Positions 31,601 to 39,754 of a stretch of DNA of 46,307 bases are shown here, in pieces. Origin of the DNA: Bacteroides sp. (GTDB lineage Bacteria; Bacteroidota; Bacteroidia; Bacteroidales; Bacteroidaceae); the NCBI GenBank assembly GCA_030151635.1, contig JASLDF010000232.1, positions 1 to 46,307 of the forward strand, written 5' to 3'. The notes under the pieces were generated by a model. The model had not been told where the DNA came from. It was given only the letters and a program-made list of their open reading frames with translations, and searched no databases. Position 1 is the stretch's first letter; every line of letters begins with the position of its first letter. The position numbers and the translations under genes are program-made.

Positions 31601-32854
31601 TTTGACGAGTCAATAAATCAAGCTATCAAGGGTATTGGTCAGATGGGCGACGCTTTAGCTAATTTAGATGTAACGAAACCTGGCTCTATTATAACATCTT
31701 CTATCAAATGGATGAGTGGCATAGGTAATATTATAGGCGGATTATTTGGAGGCAGTAAAAAGGAGGTATCAGAAAAACAACTAAAAGAATACCAAGCAAC
31801 AACGGAAGCAATAGAACGACTGATACAAGCGCAAAAAAATCTAATGGAATATACGTCTGGTGAACTGGCTAAGAAGTCAGCAGATGAAGCAATAGAGCTA
31901 TTAAACAAGCAAAAGGCAGCTACTAGAGAGTTGTATCATGAAACGGTAGACTCGTACGGTGGCAGAAGCAGAACAATAGGCTATCGAATGGCTAAAGATA
32001 TGAAGCCGTTTAGAGATGAAATCAGAGCTATTGGCTTAGATTGGGATGCTATGTTTAGCAGTGGACGTATGGAGGGGTTGGTTTGGCTTAGTGGTGAGGA
32101 ATTAGCTAAGTTAAGAGATGAAGTACCTAAAGCGTGGGCGGCTATTGATGATGAAGTAAAGAAATACTTAGAAAGTATTATCGCTGCCGACGAAATGATT
32201 GCCAAAATACCAGAAGAATTAAAAGACGTATTCACAGGTACAGACTTTGAATCATTCTTATCTAGTGTTGCGAATGAGGTAAACAACTTCAAAGGTGATA
32301 TTGAGAGTTTAGGAGATTTCACAGAAGATACTATAAAAAAATCCTTGTTTAATGCCTACAAACAAAGTGTTTTAAGAAATGCAATGATGCCATTGTATGA
32401 TGAGTTGGCGGATATAATGAGTAAAGATATAGATAAAATATCAGACACAGAGGTTGAAGATTGGAGCAAAAAGCTACAAAATGCTATTGAATTTCAGAAT
32501 CAAGACTTAAAAGATAAGTTGCAGAAGTTGGGAATTGATTTAGATAAGGAGGAAATGCGACCTAAAGCGTCACAAGGTTATCAAGTACAAATGAGCCAAG
32601 AAACAGGCGATGAGATTAGTGGAATGGTTAGAGGTATGCAAATGACGCTACTTAACCAAGAGTCAGAAATGATAAAACAGACTGATATTTTTAGTAGCTT
32701 TGGTATGCAATTTGGTAATATGCAACAAGAGCTACAAGCTATATCTAACGCAACGTTACAGGGTGTCTATTATCTACAAGATATAGAGAAACACACCAGA
32801 GTATTACCATCTTTTAGCGACAAATTAGACAAAATAGAACAAAACACAAGATAA
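28601..32854 (+). CDS. Tape measure protein
   Basis: 1417 residues, the longest helical protein here, starting MAQNFKISVDDQELEKAFDS. It has long coiled-coil stretches, two hydrophobic segments (around 310-335, GITQGLQAIAGTFTLVQGVS; and 406-422, GGVMALVVGVGYLVTQY) and again coiled coil (about 690-800). Tape measure proteins set tail length and help DNA cross the cell envelope; by the usual 1.5 Å per residue this predicts a tail around 200 nm. It follows GT as expected and overlaps the next gene by one base. Confidence 0.93.
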   Translation: MAQNFKISVDDQELEKAFDSLEKKASSLEHTMAELGKNVDDVFAVDDISKYTSSLQEASDMINLLTEARKKQYQEYHNLKFDKDTFGIVTDEEVNKSLHNLNLLDSAIKELEQAVSIMSDSKVDFDKVGVSGLDKQAESLKRYARMIDELVDSQDKAEMKLASFMENITEDTSIKDITKAQEQYIASLESISYRLEAITVKGQDDLSANQVKEIQNITKRINEELAYSKARIAEIGKETDNTTTKAKTYYTQIREIREEMASLVSSDGTIPKENIQRYDELKDKLSELGTAYRRVQQEQKLVTQAGSSMVAGITQGLQAIAGTFTLVQGVSAMFTDDAEKIQEIQKKLQTAMAITMGIQQVSTALHATSNLRIGLVAKATTLWDTAQKALNTSLGIGAGLSKAFLTGGVMALVVGVGYLVTQYSKWSAEQKKISDLANSYLETTAKEVIEVNRLFNALQGATKESKEYANIKKEIKSKYGEYLANQREEVKNLNDETEARKVLTKAVLETAKAKGLEDATSKASSKFAKDWSNALDDIYVGFKDKFGDDGSKMFAQFSSDLIASGGILTDDMKKVYGDVTKTMIQQTSQFGTYTTTQVDLLNPAVDKAKKAFDEYSTTLDFNNSLFKSNTAETEKYIGLLGIQQQKLEELETKFGDVSQIRDESVLKQYNQEKKRIEEEIKRLSSLGVETIKPPKQSKEESDYSKVIKDQITQLNKEREELEKQGIEGKIKLLQYEAQKELDIISKVKDEAIRLGKEADVSMLEERERTLTQYYENLIQKETNATEEANKRKLDEYKSYEEKRVDLIEKYNKDIDLAKSLGFSDDTIIRMREKLESELSKLDFANLMDTSDIGSLFEDLDKKSSDSIKAIIAKLKELRDANANSWDVTEIKAFNDQISKGEALLENRSPFKSLTSGIEEYKAANIELEKQKKILLELEKEGSEDLEGQLKTIQAIKNAEDARAKAQDKINKSVKEVGKTISDASSAMTDVTDMLSNFGVEFDESINQAIKGIGQMGDALANLDVTKPGSIITSSIKWMSGIGNIIGGLFGGSKKEVSEKQLKEYQATTEAIERLIQAQKNLMEYTSGELAKKSADEAIELLNKQKAATRELYHETVDSYGGRSRTIGYRMAKDMKPFRDEIRAIGLDWDAMFSSGRMEGLVWLSGEELAKLRDEVPKAWAAIDDEVKKYLESIIAADEMIAKIPEELKDVFTGTDFESFLSSVANEVNNFKGDIESLGDFTEDTIKKSLFNAYKQSVLRNAMMPLYDELADIMSKDIDKISDTEVEDWSKKLQNAIEFQNQDLKDKLQKLGIDLDKEEMRPKASQGYQVQMSQETGDEISGMVRGMQMTLLNQESEMIKQTDIFSSFGMQFGNMQQELQAISNATLQGVYYLQDIEKHTRVLPSFSDKLDKIEQNTR

Positions 32855-33267
32855 TGAGAGGTAATTTATTTATAAACGGCAAAGATGCATGGTTAACGTG
32901 GGGGGTTGCATTGGTAAAGGGAGGATATGAAAGTATCCTCACACCACCAAATAACAAACCATATACAACTAACGAGCAAAGAGGGGCAAGTGGAACACAA
33001 GTGTTTTATGATAATCCACAACCAATGGAAAGAGATTTTAATGTTTCTTTCTTTATTGATGCAAACACAAAAGAAGATTATCTAATTAAGTTTAACAACT
33101 TTGTTAATGAGATTAGAAACGGACAAGTGATTATAAGATTACCATCTCTTAAAATGGAGATGAAAGTTTATGTAAGTGGTTTTCTTAACCTTTCTTATTA
33201 TGGAAGTAAAGGAATATTTAACGTAAGATTTAACGAACCTAATATAAAACAACGTGTATATTTATGA
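32854..33267 (+). CDS. Distal tail protein (Dit-like)
   Basis: 137 residues. The sequence opens with LFINGKDAWLTWGVALVKGG and has RDFNVSFFIDANTKEDYLIK, which matches the small Dit-like fold with a 'NGKDAxxxWGv.l' start common in Bacteroidota siphoviruses. Dit forms the hub ring joining the tail tube to the tip. It lies between the tape measure and the tip protein. Confidence 0.75.
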   Translation: MRGNLFINGKDAWLTWGVALVKGGYESILTPPNNKPYTTNEQRGASGTQVFYDNPQPMERDFNVSFFIDANTKEDYLIKFNNFVNEIRNGQVIIRLPSLKMEMKVYVSGFLNLSYYGSKGIFNVRFNEPNIKQRVYL

Positions 33268-36200
33268 TTGAAATCGGAGATATTGGCAGCGCACCAATTC
33301 AAAATGTGCTAGAAATTAAAGACGTTAACAATGTTGTTAAGTGTCGGTATGTGATGGGCAAAAATGATGCGTTAACAAAAGAGTTAATGAGTAGAAATGA
33401 CATATCTACATCATTCAACTATCCATCATTTGTTCGCTTTAAAAAAGGTGATTACATAATGTATGAAAACGAACGTTATACATTAATGAAAGACTTTAAA
33501 GTAACTGATAACAAAGGAGAATATAGATATGAATTAGTATTTCATGCAAAAGAAATACTTATCCAAGATGCACAATATTTTTATACAAATAGCAATATTC
33601 ATCAATCTGAATTTACACTAACAGGAAATGCACAATATTTCTTTCAGTTAGCAGTAGAAGATATTAATGCTCATTTCGGTGCAAACTTTGTTAATTTAGG
33701 AGCTATTGAAAGTACAGACATTAAACAAATAACATTTGCAAATAATACAAATGTATTTAGTGCATTGCATCAAGTTTGTGAGGTGTTTGGACTTGAATAT
33801 TTATTCGCTGGTGATACTATCAACACTAGTAAAAAAGTTAATTTCGGTGATGCTATTGACTTTAAAATAGGCGAAAGTATATTGTCAGTGAATAGACGAG
33901 AGGGAGATAATGTATTTACAGCAAATAGAATACTAGCTTTAGGGTCAACTACTAACTTAACTAGAGATTACCAAGGTGGCGACTATATGATAGGCTCTAA
34001 GCGTCTAAGAATACCACAAAGTAAAGGTACTTTCATAGACTTAAAAGAGGGGTTGCAACCTACTGAAATAGAGACAGCAACAGTTATCTTCGATGATGTT
34101 TTTCCTCATAGAATAGGTAATGTAGATGAAGTTAGAGAAGTAGAATATGAAGATAAAGACGAAGACGGCAACGATATTATACTAAAACAATGGAGATTTA
34201 AGGATAATGGAATTATATTTAGTGAAGACTATCTATTGCCAAATGAACCTTTAATGTTAGTGTTTGAAAGTGGACGCCTAGCAGGTCAACATTTTGAAGT
34301 AGCATTTAGAAAAGGTAATTATAATGATACAGATAATAGCCAAAACTATGAAATATTACTAAATGATAGAGGACTACCAAATGAAACGCTTTACCCACAA
34401 ATAGGCGATAAATATGTATTGTATAACTTCAATATAGCACTTGTTTCAAATATTTATATTCCAGAGGCTGAGAATAAGTTGTACGATACAGCCGTACCAT
34501 GGTTAAAAGAACAACACACAGACAAAGGAGTATATGAGTGTCCAATAATGACAGATTACGCACGTACTAATGATGCTAATTTAGAGATAGGACAAAGAGT
34601 TAATTTGTTTGCGCCTATGTTTGACGAAACTACAAGACAGACAGGGAATAGAGAAAGCCGAATAATGGGTTACGTTAAGCCTTTGCTAGATTGGAGTACC
34701 GCAACATACACGATTGGAGATAATTCTGCTTACTCATCTAAATCGAATATTCAACAAAGAATTACCAAGTTAGAAGCGTTCGAATACGTTGATGCTGGTG
34801 TAGGTGGTGTAAGTGGTAGTGTTTATATTATCAAACAATTTGATTTAACTAGACCGACAGATTTTAATGTTTATTCAGCAAAGGCAACAGATGCAATGTA
34901 TTTTAACAGACAAAAAGGTGGCAGCGTCTTAGGTGATACACTATTTACTAAAAATGTACAGACACATGGTGTAAACGTTTCAGATGTGTTTCAAAACTCA
35001 ACATTCACGGCTGGTGCATTTGGCACAGGTATGCAGTTTAAAAATGATGCAAATGGCTATTCTTATGGAGAAATAGACTATCTAAGAGTCAGAAAAGAAA
35101 TGCTAGTATCACAGCTTACCATTGATGAAATTAAAAGCGTAGGCGGTACTATATTATTGTCTTTAGCCAATTTAACAGCTAGTAATGTAGTAGACAATGG
35201 AACATCTTATAGAGTTTACTTTGACAATCAAGACGGCAAGTTATTAAATCAGTTTACAGTTGGCGACCAAGCTATAAGGCAAACGTTCAACGGAACTAAT
35301 ATAGTTAGATATTGGAGACTAGTTACAGGTGTAGGTGTTGATTATATAGACTTATCTAAAACAGATGCAGAGCAAAGCTCTAGTGTTCCATTGGTAGGCG
35401 ATGAAATTATACAACTAGGTAACCGAACAAATGTAATGCGTCAACACGCTATATTATTGTCAGCTTATGGAAGTGATGCACCAAGTATTAAACAATATAG
35501 TGGAATAAACTCTTTTTCATTATTAAACAAAGAAGTTACAGTAATTTCACCAAGTGGCAATAAGTTTAAAGGTACTTTTGAAATAACAAGTAACGGAACT
35601 ACTACGGCTGTTTATAAGGATAGAGGAAAGTTTATAAATGGTACTACTTATTATAAAAATGATAGAGTTTCTCATAATGGTTCGCTTTGGGTATGTGATG
35701 TTACAAGTACAACAGTTACACCTAATGAGAGCACAATGGCGTGGATAAAAGAGACAAGTGGAGATGTTGATATAAAGAATGCTATTGATAATATTCAGAT
35801 TGGTGGGGTGAATTTCTTCCTTAATAGTGGGGATTATAGTGCTAATTGGAAAAGAAAATATATAGGAGAAGTAATAACTAATAGATACTATAATGGAAGT
35901 AGGATTGTAGAGTACCACAATTCTTGGAATGGGATTGGATATGTTGGTAAAAACATAGAGTCAAAACCTTATATGTATTCGTTTTATGCACGTATAACGG
36001 AATTAGAGCCAAACAATAATGGGTATCTTATTGTCTATGGAGCAACCAAGCAAGAGTGGCTAGTTCCTATAAAAGCATTAACAAAAGAGTGGACACAGTT
36101 CTCTATAATAGTAACCCCAAATATTACAGATGCATCTGGGTTAAGATTAGAGCCCAATATGGCAGTAGCTACTGGTCAAGCTATTGAATTATGTGGTTTT

Positions 36201-37973
36201 AAATTAGAGTCTGGCAACAAAGCTACCTCATGGTCGCCTGCTCCAGAGGATATACAAAATGAGATAAATCAAGTAGGTGATGATTTAGAGCAATTATCAA
36301 CACAAACAACGGCTAAATTCCAAATTTTAGATGACAAAATAGAATCTAAAGTAGATAGTCAAACATACAATCAACTGGACCAATTAGTACAAACACATTC
36401 AAGCCAAATAACACAGCTAGATAAAAGTATTACGAGTACAGTAGAAAAAGTTGATAATATTTCTATTGGTGGTGTAAATATGCTATTTGGCACAAGAGAT
36501 TTTAGCAATATTGGGGGGCGTAAGTGGGTATTTGATAGCGTTAAAGTAGAACCGAATATTGGTTATAATGGCATATCGTCAACAATAGCAACTGCACCTT
36601 GGCAAAGAGCCGTTCAGTATTATGACTTAGATGAGGGTAAAACATATACCTTTTCATGTTATGTTAAATCTAATGTTGCAAACAAGGTTGAATTTAATAT
36701 ACATCTCAATTCTAATGGTAAATACTTAATTCCATATCGATTTATTGATAAAGCTGATACATGGGAACGAGTTGAATTTACATTTGAAGTCTTAAAAGGT
36801 GATGCTGGTCGTTTTGAAACACGTGTTGAAGCAAGAAAGGCTAATATTGATGAAAGACTTTATACTTGTGGATACAAACTAGAAGAAGGAAATATAGCAA
36901 CATCATGGGATCCAGCACCAGAAGATATTTTCACAGACATAAACTCTAAAAATAAAATCTCACATCAAAATGCAGCTCCAGAGCATCCCAATGTAGGTGA
37001 TTTTTGGATAATGAAATCACTTGTTGACAGCAATGGCGTTATAAACGCAGACCAAAGCAAAAACATCTATCAATTGCAGATGCGTTGGGATGGTACAACG
37101 TGGCAGCGTGTCAACTGGAGTGCTTCAAAGAGCAAGGTTGAGCAAACGGATGCACAAATATTGTCGACAGTTGAAAAAACGGGAATAAATAATCTAGGTC
37201 AAAATGAGACGTTGTACTCCTATATTAACCAACAAAATAATGAAATAGTACTTGAGGTTGGCGAGGTTAGAGATGAAACTGTAGCGGCTCAAAACTTAGC
37301 AAATGCAGCTAATAATAACGCTAATTCAGCACAAAACAAAGCTAATAAAGCGGAGCAAGATGCCGCGGATGCACAAAGTTCCGCTAATAATGCTAAAAAC
37401 ATAGCGGATAGCAAGACAACACCTACTCAGGTCAATAATCAAATCAAGTCAACTGTAAAGATTACACCTAATAGTGTAGAGGTTGACACACAAAAAATGA
37501 TTGTTAATGCTGACTTGATAGCTACTGCAATAGAAACAGATAGTCTGACAGTTGGTAAGGCAACAACTAAATCTCAAATGATAGTAGGTAAAGAGGGTCA
37601 ATTATATGCTAGAGGCGAGAATGCTAGAGGTGAGAAAATGATTATTGATAGTAGCACTCAATCAATAACTGTAGGCGGTACTTATATAGGGTATGGATCT
37701 AATGGAGCTGGGGTTTCTAACCAAAGGGATATGCTAGTAACCCTATATGATGCTGACGGTTTAGTCGCACAAAATGAACAAACTGGATCTGTTTCTAGCT
37801 TAAAAGCTGGTGTGGTGGAATTGAGAGCTTATGGTAGACTTGTTTTAATAGAAATAAGACCAGACAAGATAGATTTAATACTGAATGGGTTGCCAACATC
37901 ACTAGCAAACGCTTCAAATGGCGGATTATACACTACTGTAATGAATGGGCATAAGGTCATTTGTCAGAAGTAA
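33264..37973 (+). CDS. Tail tip / receptor-binding fibre protein
   Basis: 1569 residues. The N-terminal 500 residues look like the tail-tip baseplate hub (gp27/Tal-like; starts MIEIGDIGSAPIQNVLEIKD). A W/Y-rich segment near 780-830 (TYYKNDRVSHNGSLWVC) resembles a chitin-binding-type module. Two repeated modules follow at about 846-1000 and 1068-1222, each opening with IGGVN and closing with KLE-G-N-ATSW-PAPEDI, of the carbohydrate-binding type found in phage fibres. After that comes an A/N/K coiled coil (about 1350-1395) and a beta-rich end. It should bind host surface polysaccharide. Confidence 0.85.
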   Translation: MIEIGDIGSAPIQNVLEIKDVNNVVKCRYVMGKNDALTKELMSRNDISTSFNYPSFVRFKKGDYIMYENERYTLMKDFKVTDNKGEYRYELVFHAKEILIQDAQYFYTNSNIHQSEFTLTGNAQYFFQLAVEDINAHFGANFVNLGAIESTDIKQITFANNTNVFSALHQVCEVFGLEYLFAGDTINTSKKVNFGDAIDFKIGESILSVNRREGDNVFTANRILALGSTTNLTRDYQGGDYMIGSKRLRIPQSKGTFIDLKEGLQPTEIETATVIFDDVFPHRIGNVDEVREVEYEDKDEDGNDIILKQWRFKDNGIIFSEDYLLPNEPLMLVFESGRLAGQHFEVAFRKGNYNDTDNSQNYEILLNDRGLPNETLYPQIGDKYVLYNFNIALVSNIYIPEAENKLYDTAVPWLKEQHTDKGVYECPIMTDYARTNDANLEIGQRVNLFAPMFDETTRQTGNRESRIMGYVKPLLDWSTATYTIGDNSAYSSKSNIQQRITKLEAFEYVDAGVGGVSGSVYIIKQFDLTRPTDFNVYSAKATDAMYFNRQKGGSVLGDTLFTKNVQTHGVNVSDVFQNSTFTAGAFGTGMQFKNDANGYSYGEIDYLRVRKEMLVSQLTIDEIKSVGGTILLSLANLTASNVVDNGTSYRVYFDNQDGKLLNQFTVGDQAIRQTFNGTNIVRYWRLVTGVGVDYIDLSKTDAEQSSSVPLVGDEIIQLGNRTNVMRQHAILLSAYGSDAPSIKQYSGINSFSLLNKEVTVISPSGNKFKGTFEITSNGTTTAVYKDRGKFINGTTYYKNDRVSHNGSLWVCDVTSTTVTPNESTMAWIKETSGDVDIKNAIDNIQIGGVNFFLNSGDYSANWKRKYIGEVITNRYYNGSRIVEYHNSWNGIGYVGKNIESKPYMYSFYARITELEPNNNGYLIVYGATKQEWLVPIKALTKEWTQFSIIVTPNITDASGLRLEPNMAVATGQAIELCGFKLESGNKATSWSPAPEDIQNEINQVGDDLEQLSTQTTAKFQILDDKIESKVDSQTYNQLDQLVQTHSSQITQLDKSITSTVEKVDNISIGGVNMLFGTRDFSNIGGRKWVFDSVKVEPNIGYNGISSTIATAPWQRAVQYYDLDEGKTYTFSCYVKSNVANKVEFNIHLNSNGKYLIPYRFIDKADTWERVEFTFEVLKGDAGRFETRVEARKANIDERLYTCGYKLEEGNIATSWDPAPEDIFTDINSKNKISHQNAAPEHPNVGDFWIMKSLVDSNGVINADQSKNIYQLQMRWDGTTWQRVNWSASKSKVEQTDAQILSTVEKTGINNLGQNETLYSYINQQNNEIVLEVGEVRDETVAAQNLANAANNNANSAQNKANKAEQDAADAQSSANNAKNIADSKTTPTQVNNQIKSTVKITPNSVEVDTQKMIVNADLIATAIETDSLTVGKATTKSQMIVGKEGQLYARGENARGEKMIIDSSTQSITVGGTYIGYGSNGAGVSNQRDMLVTLYDADGLVAQNEQTGSVSSLKAGVVELRAYGRLVLIEIRPDKIDLILNGLPTSLANASNGGLYTTVMNGHKVICQK

Positions 37974-37985
37974 ATAGTGTTTTTG

Positions 37986-38024
37986 ATAGGATAGTTAACA
38001 GTTTTGTTAACTATCCTATTTTAT
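37986..38024 (+). terminator. Intrinsic terminator after the tail operon
   Basis: ATAGGATAGTTAAC (37986-37999) pairs perfectly with GTTAACTATCCTAT (38006-38019) around AGTTTT, giving a 14-bp stem before TTTTATTTG. Confidence 0.85.
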
Positions 38025-38091
38025 TTGTATCTTTATAGCTATAAAATAAACTAAAAATTTAAATATTAACCGTAAAATACAAATATGAATA

Positions 38092-38355
38092 ATGACAAAA
38101 AGTTCAAAAGATAAAATACAATACGGAACGGCAGCGGCTACCTTGTTTTTAGGGTGGGTGTTAGTCTTTATTGCCTACTTTCAAGCACCAAATGGAGGGA
38201 TACATGATAGTATTCTTTGGATATTTGCTCAATCATTATTGTATGCTGCATCTATTTTTGGAGTAGCTGCATATATAAGTGATAGATTTAGTAGAATAGA
38301 AAGCAAAATAAATAATAAACTAAAAGACACAAAAGAGGATGAGAGAGATAAATAA
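38092..38355 (+). CDS. Putative holin
   Basis: 87 residues with two membrane helices, about 13-30 (TAAATLFLGWVLVFIAYF) and 42-63 (ILWIFAQSLLYAASIFGVAA), and a charged C-terminal tail (KLKDTKEDERDK). Two helices and a charged tail are typical of class II holins, and it is immediately before the amidase gene, which it overlaps by 17 bases. It would open the inner membrane for the endolysin. The family was not identified by motif. Confidence 0.78.
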   Translation: MTKSSKDKIQYGTAAATLFLGWVLVFIAYFQAPNGGIHDSILWIFAQSLLYAASIFGVAAYISDRFSRIESKINNKLKDTKEDERDK

Positions 38356-38740
38356 AATAATTATTCATTGTTCGGCAACACCTGAGGGTAGTGAACATAC
38401 TGTAAAAGATATTGATAATTGGCATCGACAACGCGGTTTCTCAATGATAGGCTATCATTATGTAATATATCTAAATGGAGAAGTACACGAGGGTAGACCT
38501 CTAAAATTAAGCGGAGCGCATACACAAGGTCACAACTCTAATTCAATAGGCATTTGCTATATAGGTGGCATGACAAAAGACATGAAAGAGCCTAAAGACA
38601 CAAGAACAAAGGAGCAAAAAGAAGCACTTATCAAACTTGTTAACAAACTAAAAGAGACTTATACAGAAGCGACAATACACGGACATAATGAGTTCGCTAA
38701 CAAAGCGTGCCCAAGTTTTAACGTACAAACAGAATTATAA
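38339..38740 (+). CDS. Endolysin: N-acetylmuramoyl-L-alanine amidase
   Basis: 133 residues of the amidase_2/T7 lysozyme type. Zinc ligands are in place: H10 in IIIHCSAT, H in GAHTQGHNSNSIGICYIGG, and the final C in HGHNEFANKACPSF. The tyrosine of YHYVIYLNG is also typical. The enzyme cuts the amide between N-acetylmuramic acid and L-alanine. It has no signal peptide, so it needs the holin. The size is the same as the small phage amidases. Confidence 0.93.
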   Translation: MREINKIIIHCSATPEGSEHTVKDIDNWHRQRGFSMIGYHYVIYLNGEVHEGRPLKLSGAHTQGHNSNSIGICYIGGMTKDMKEPKDTRTKEQKEALIKLVNKLKETYTEATIHGHNEFANKACPSFNVQTEL

Positions 38741-38741
38741 A

Positions 38742-39023
38742 ATGAGAAACATTACAACAACAAATGAAGCTATTTTCATTACAGAGCAAACAAAATTAAT
38801 ATCATATCCAAAGAATATGATTAGGTTTGATATGATGGGAGATACAATACACTTTACCGACACACCAACAAATAGGGATGTATTAACAATAAAGATTGAT
38901 GAAGTTTCAGTAAATGGAGAAGCACTAACAGGCGATACAATAGAAGTAGCAACCAAACTATCAAAAGAGATATATAATGCTTATATACCACCCAAAGAAA
39001 TAGAAATAATACCTGAGGAATGA
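38742..39023 (+). CDS. Hypothetical protein in lysis cassette
   Basis: 93 residues starting MRNITTTNEAIFITEQTKLI, beta-rich and acidic. I chose the ATG at 38742; the frame is open to a TTG at 38688 inside the amidase gene, which is unlikely. No family is recognised. It stands between endolysin and spanin, overlapping the spanin by ATGA. A structural protein encoded in the lysis operon is also possible. Confidence 0.72.
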   Translation: MRNITTTNEAIFITEQTKLISYPKNMIRFDMMGDTIHFTDTPTNRDVLTIKIDEVSVNGEALTGDTIEVATKLSKEIYNAYIPPKEIEIIPEE

Positions 39024-39403
39024 AAAAACTAATATTAACAATATTGTTAACTGTCCTCTTTAGCGCGTGTGCAACTAGAGTAATAGAAGTGCCAATACAT
39101 ACTACTAATACAGAGATAGAGTTTTACGATAGACTTGTAAGAGATAGCGTTTACATCCATGATAGCGTGTTTATAAAGCACAAGAACGACACCATATGGA
39201 TGGAACGATACAAAACACTATACAAGGAAAAGGTTGTCAGAGATAGCGTATATTTACGTGACAGCATAAGAGTAGAAGTACCTATAATCGTAGAAGTAGA
39301 AAAAGAAATATCTTTTTTTGATAGAGTAAAATATGGCATTTATGCACTACTTTTGATTTTGTTGATAATTAGCATATATAAGGTAGTGAGAATATTCAAA
39401 TAA
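39020..39403 (+). CDS. Unimolecular spanin (u-spanin)
   Basis: 127 residues. An N-terminal lipoprotein signal (MKKLILTILLTVLFSACAT, lipobox LFSA-C at residue 17) is followed by a periplasmic helical middle and a C-terminal membrane helix at about 104-122 (YGIYALLLILLIISIYKVV). An outer-membrane lipid anchor plus an inner-membrane helix in one protein is the defining plan of u-spanins such as T1 gp11, which fuse the two membranes in the last lysis step. It closes the holin-endolysin cassette. Confidence 0.82.
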   Translation: MKKLILTILLTVLFSACATRVIEVPIHTTNTEIEFYDRLVRDSVYIHDSVFIKHKNDTIWMERYKTLYKEKVVRDSVYLRDSIRVEVPIIVEVEKEISFFDRVKYGIYALLLILLIISIYKVVRIFK

Positions 39404-39408
39404 TTTGC

Positions 39409-39416
39409 TATATTTG
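39409..39416 (+). promoter_or_regulatory. -7 element of the first small RNA unit
   Basis: TATATTTG directly after the spanin stop. The -33 region lies in the spanin gene and is not a good match. Expected RNA start about 39423. Confidence 0.55.
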
Positions 39417-39422
39417 TATCTC

Positions 39423-39510
39423 CAAGTAGCCAAATACTATTGGCGAATCTTCATAATTTTTTTTAATTGTTTACTAAAGCGTTTGAGTTGTGAAATTCGG
39501 ACGCTTTTTT
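39423..39510 (+). ncRNA. Small RNA unit 1 with loop-complementary 5' segment
   Basis: No ORF. A hairpin GCCAA/TTGGC (39429-39444) is followed by CGAATCTTCATAA (39444-39456), which pairs over 12 bp, with one bulge and one G-U, with TTGTGAAATTCG (39488-39499) in the loop of the closing hairpin AAAGCGT/ACGCTTT (39476-39507). T residues follow. Like the leader at 10544 it has two competing structures. Function unknown. Confidence 0.6.
39476..39510 (+). terminator. Intrinsic terminator of RNA unit 1
   Basis: AAAGCGT (39476-39482) and ACGCTTT (39501-39507) with an 18-base loop, followed by TTT. Confidence 0.72.
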
Positions 39511-39521
39511 ATTACAATATA

Positions 39522-39553
39522 TTTGCATCATTAAAATATTATACATACTTTTG
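39522..39553 (+). promoter_or_regulatory. Promoter of the second small RNA unit
   Basis: TTTG (39522-39525), a 20-base spacer, TACTTTTG (39546-39553). Expected RNA start about 39560. An upstream TATATTTG at 39518-39525 overlaps the -33 and could be a second -7. Confidence 0.68.
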
Positions 39554-39557
39554 TATC

Positions 39558-39663
39558 GAGTGCAATAATTAATAACAAAATTATAAACCATTGTTCTGGA
39601 GACAATCGCACTCAACTGTTTTTTAATATGAGAAAGCTATCTAAAGAGTTAGATAGCTTTTTT
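39558..39663 (+). ncRNA. Small RNA unit 2
   Basis: No ORF of useful length (the ATG at 39628 gives 13 codons). GAGTGC (39558-39563) pairs with GCACTC (39608-39613), enclosing a second stem ATTGT/ACAAT (39590-39606, loop TCTGGAG). The unit ends with a strong terminator. It is a separate transcription unit of about 105 bases with no known family. Confidence 0.58.
39633..39663 (+). terminator. Intrinsic terminator of RNA unit 2
   Basis: AAAGCTATCTAA (39633-39644) pairs perfectly with TTAGATAGCTTT (39649-39660) around AGAG; TTT follows. Confidence 0.85.
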
Positions 39664-39686
39664 ATTTGAAATTATTTGTACTTTTG

Positions 39687-39717
39687 TTTGCATTGTTGAA
39701 AACTTTATTTAGCTTTG
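39687..39717 (+). promoter_or_regulatory. Promoter of the SSB/helicase operon
   Basis: TTTG (39687-39690), a 19-base spacer, TAGCTTTG (39710-39717). The leader AAACAATTAAAATAAAACAATT precedes the ATG at 39755. Confidence 0.77.
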
Positions 39718-39754
39718 TGAAGTCATAAGACAAAACAATTAAAATAAAACAATT

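Noticed and set aside
35547..35918. 123-codon open frame on the minus strand
   Set aside because: It lies wholly inside the tail tip gene, has low-complexity isoleucine/serine-rich sequence and no promoter. It is a shadow of the + strand gene, like the other minus-strand frames here.
39628..39669. Thirteen-codon peptide from the ATG at 39628
   Set aside because: Most of it is the terminator hairpin of RNA unit 2, so the frame is a by-product of the dyad.
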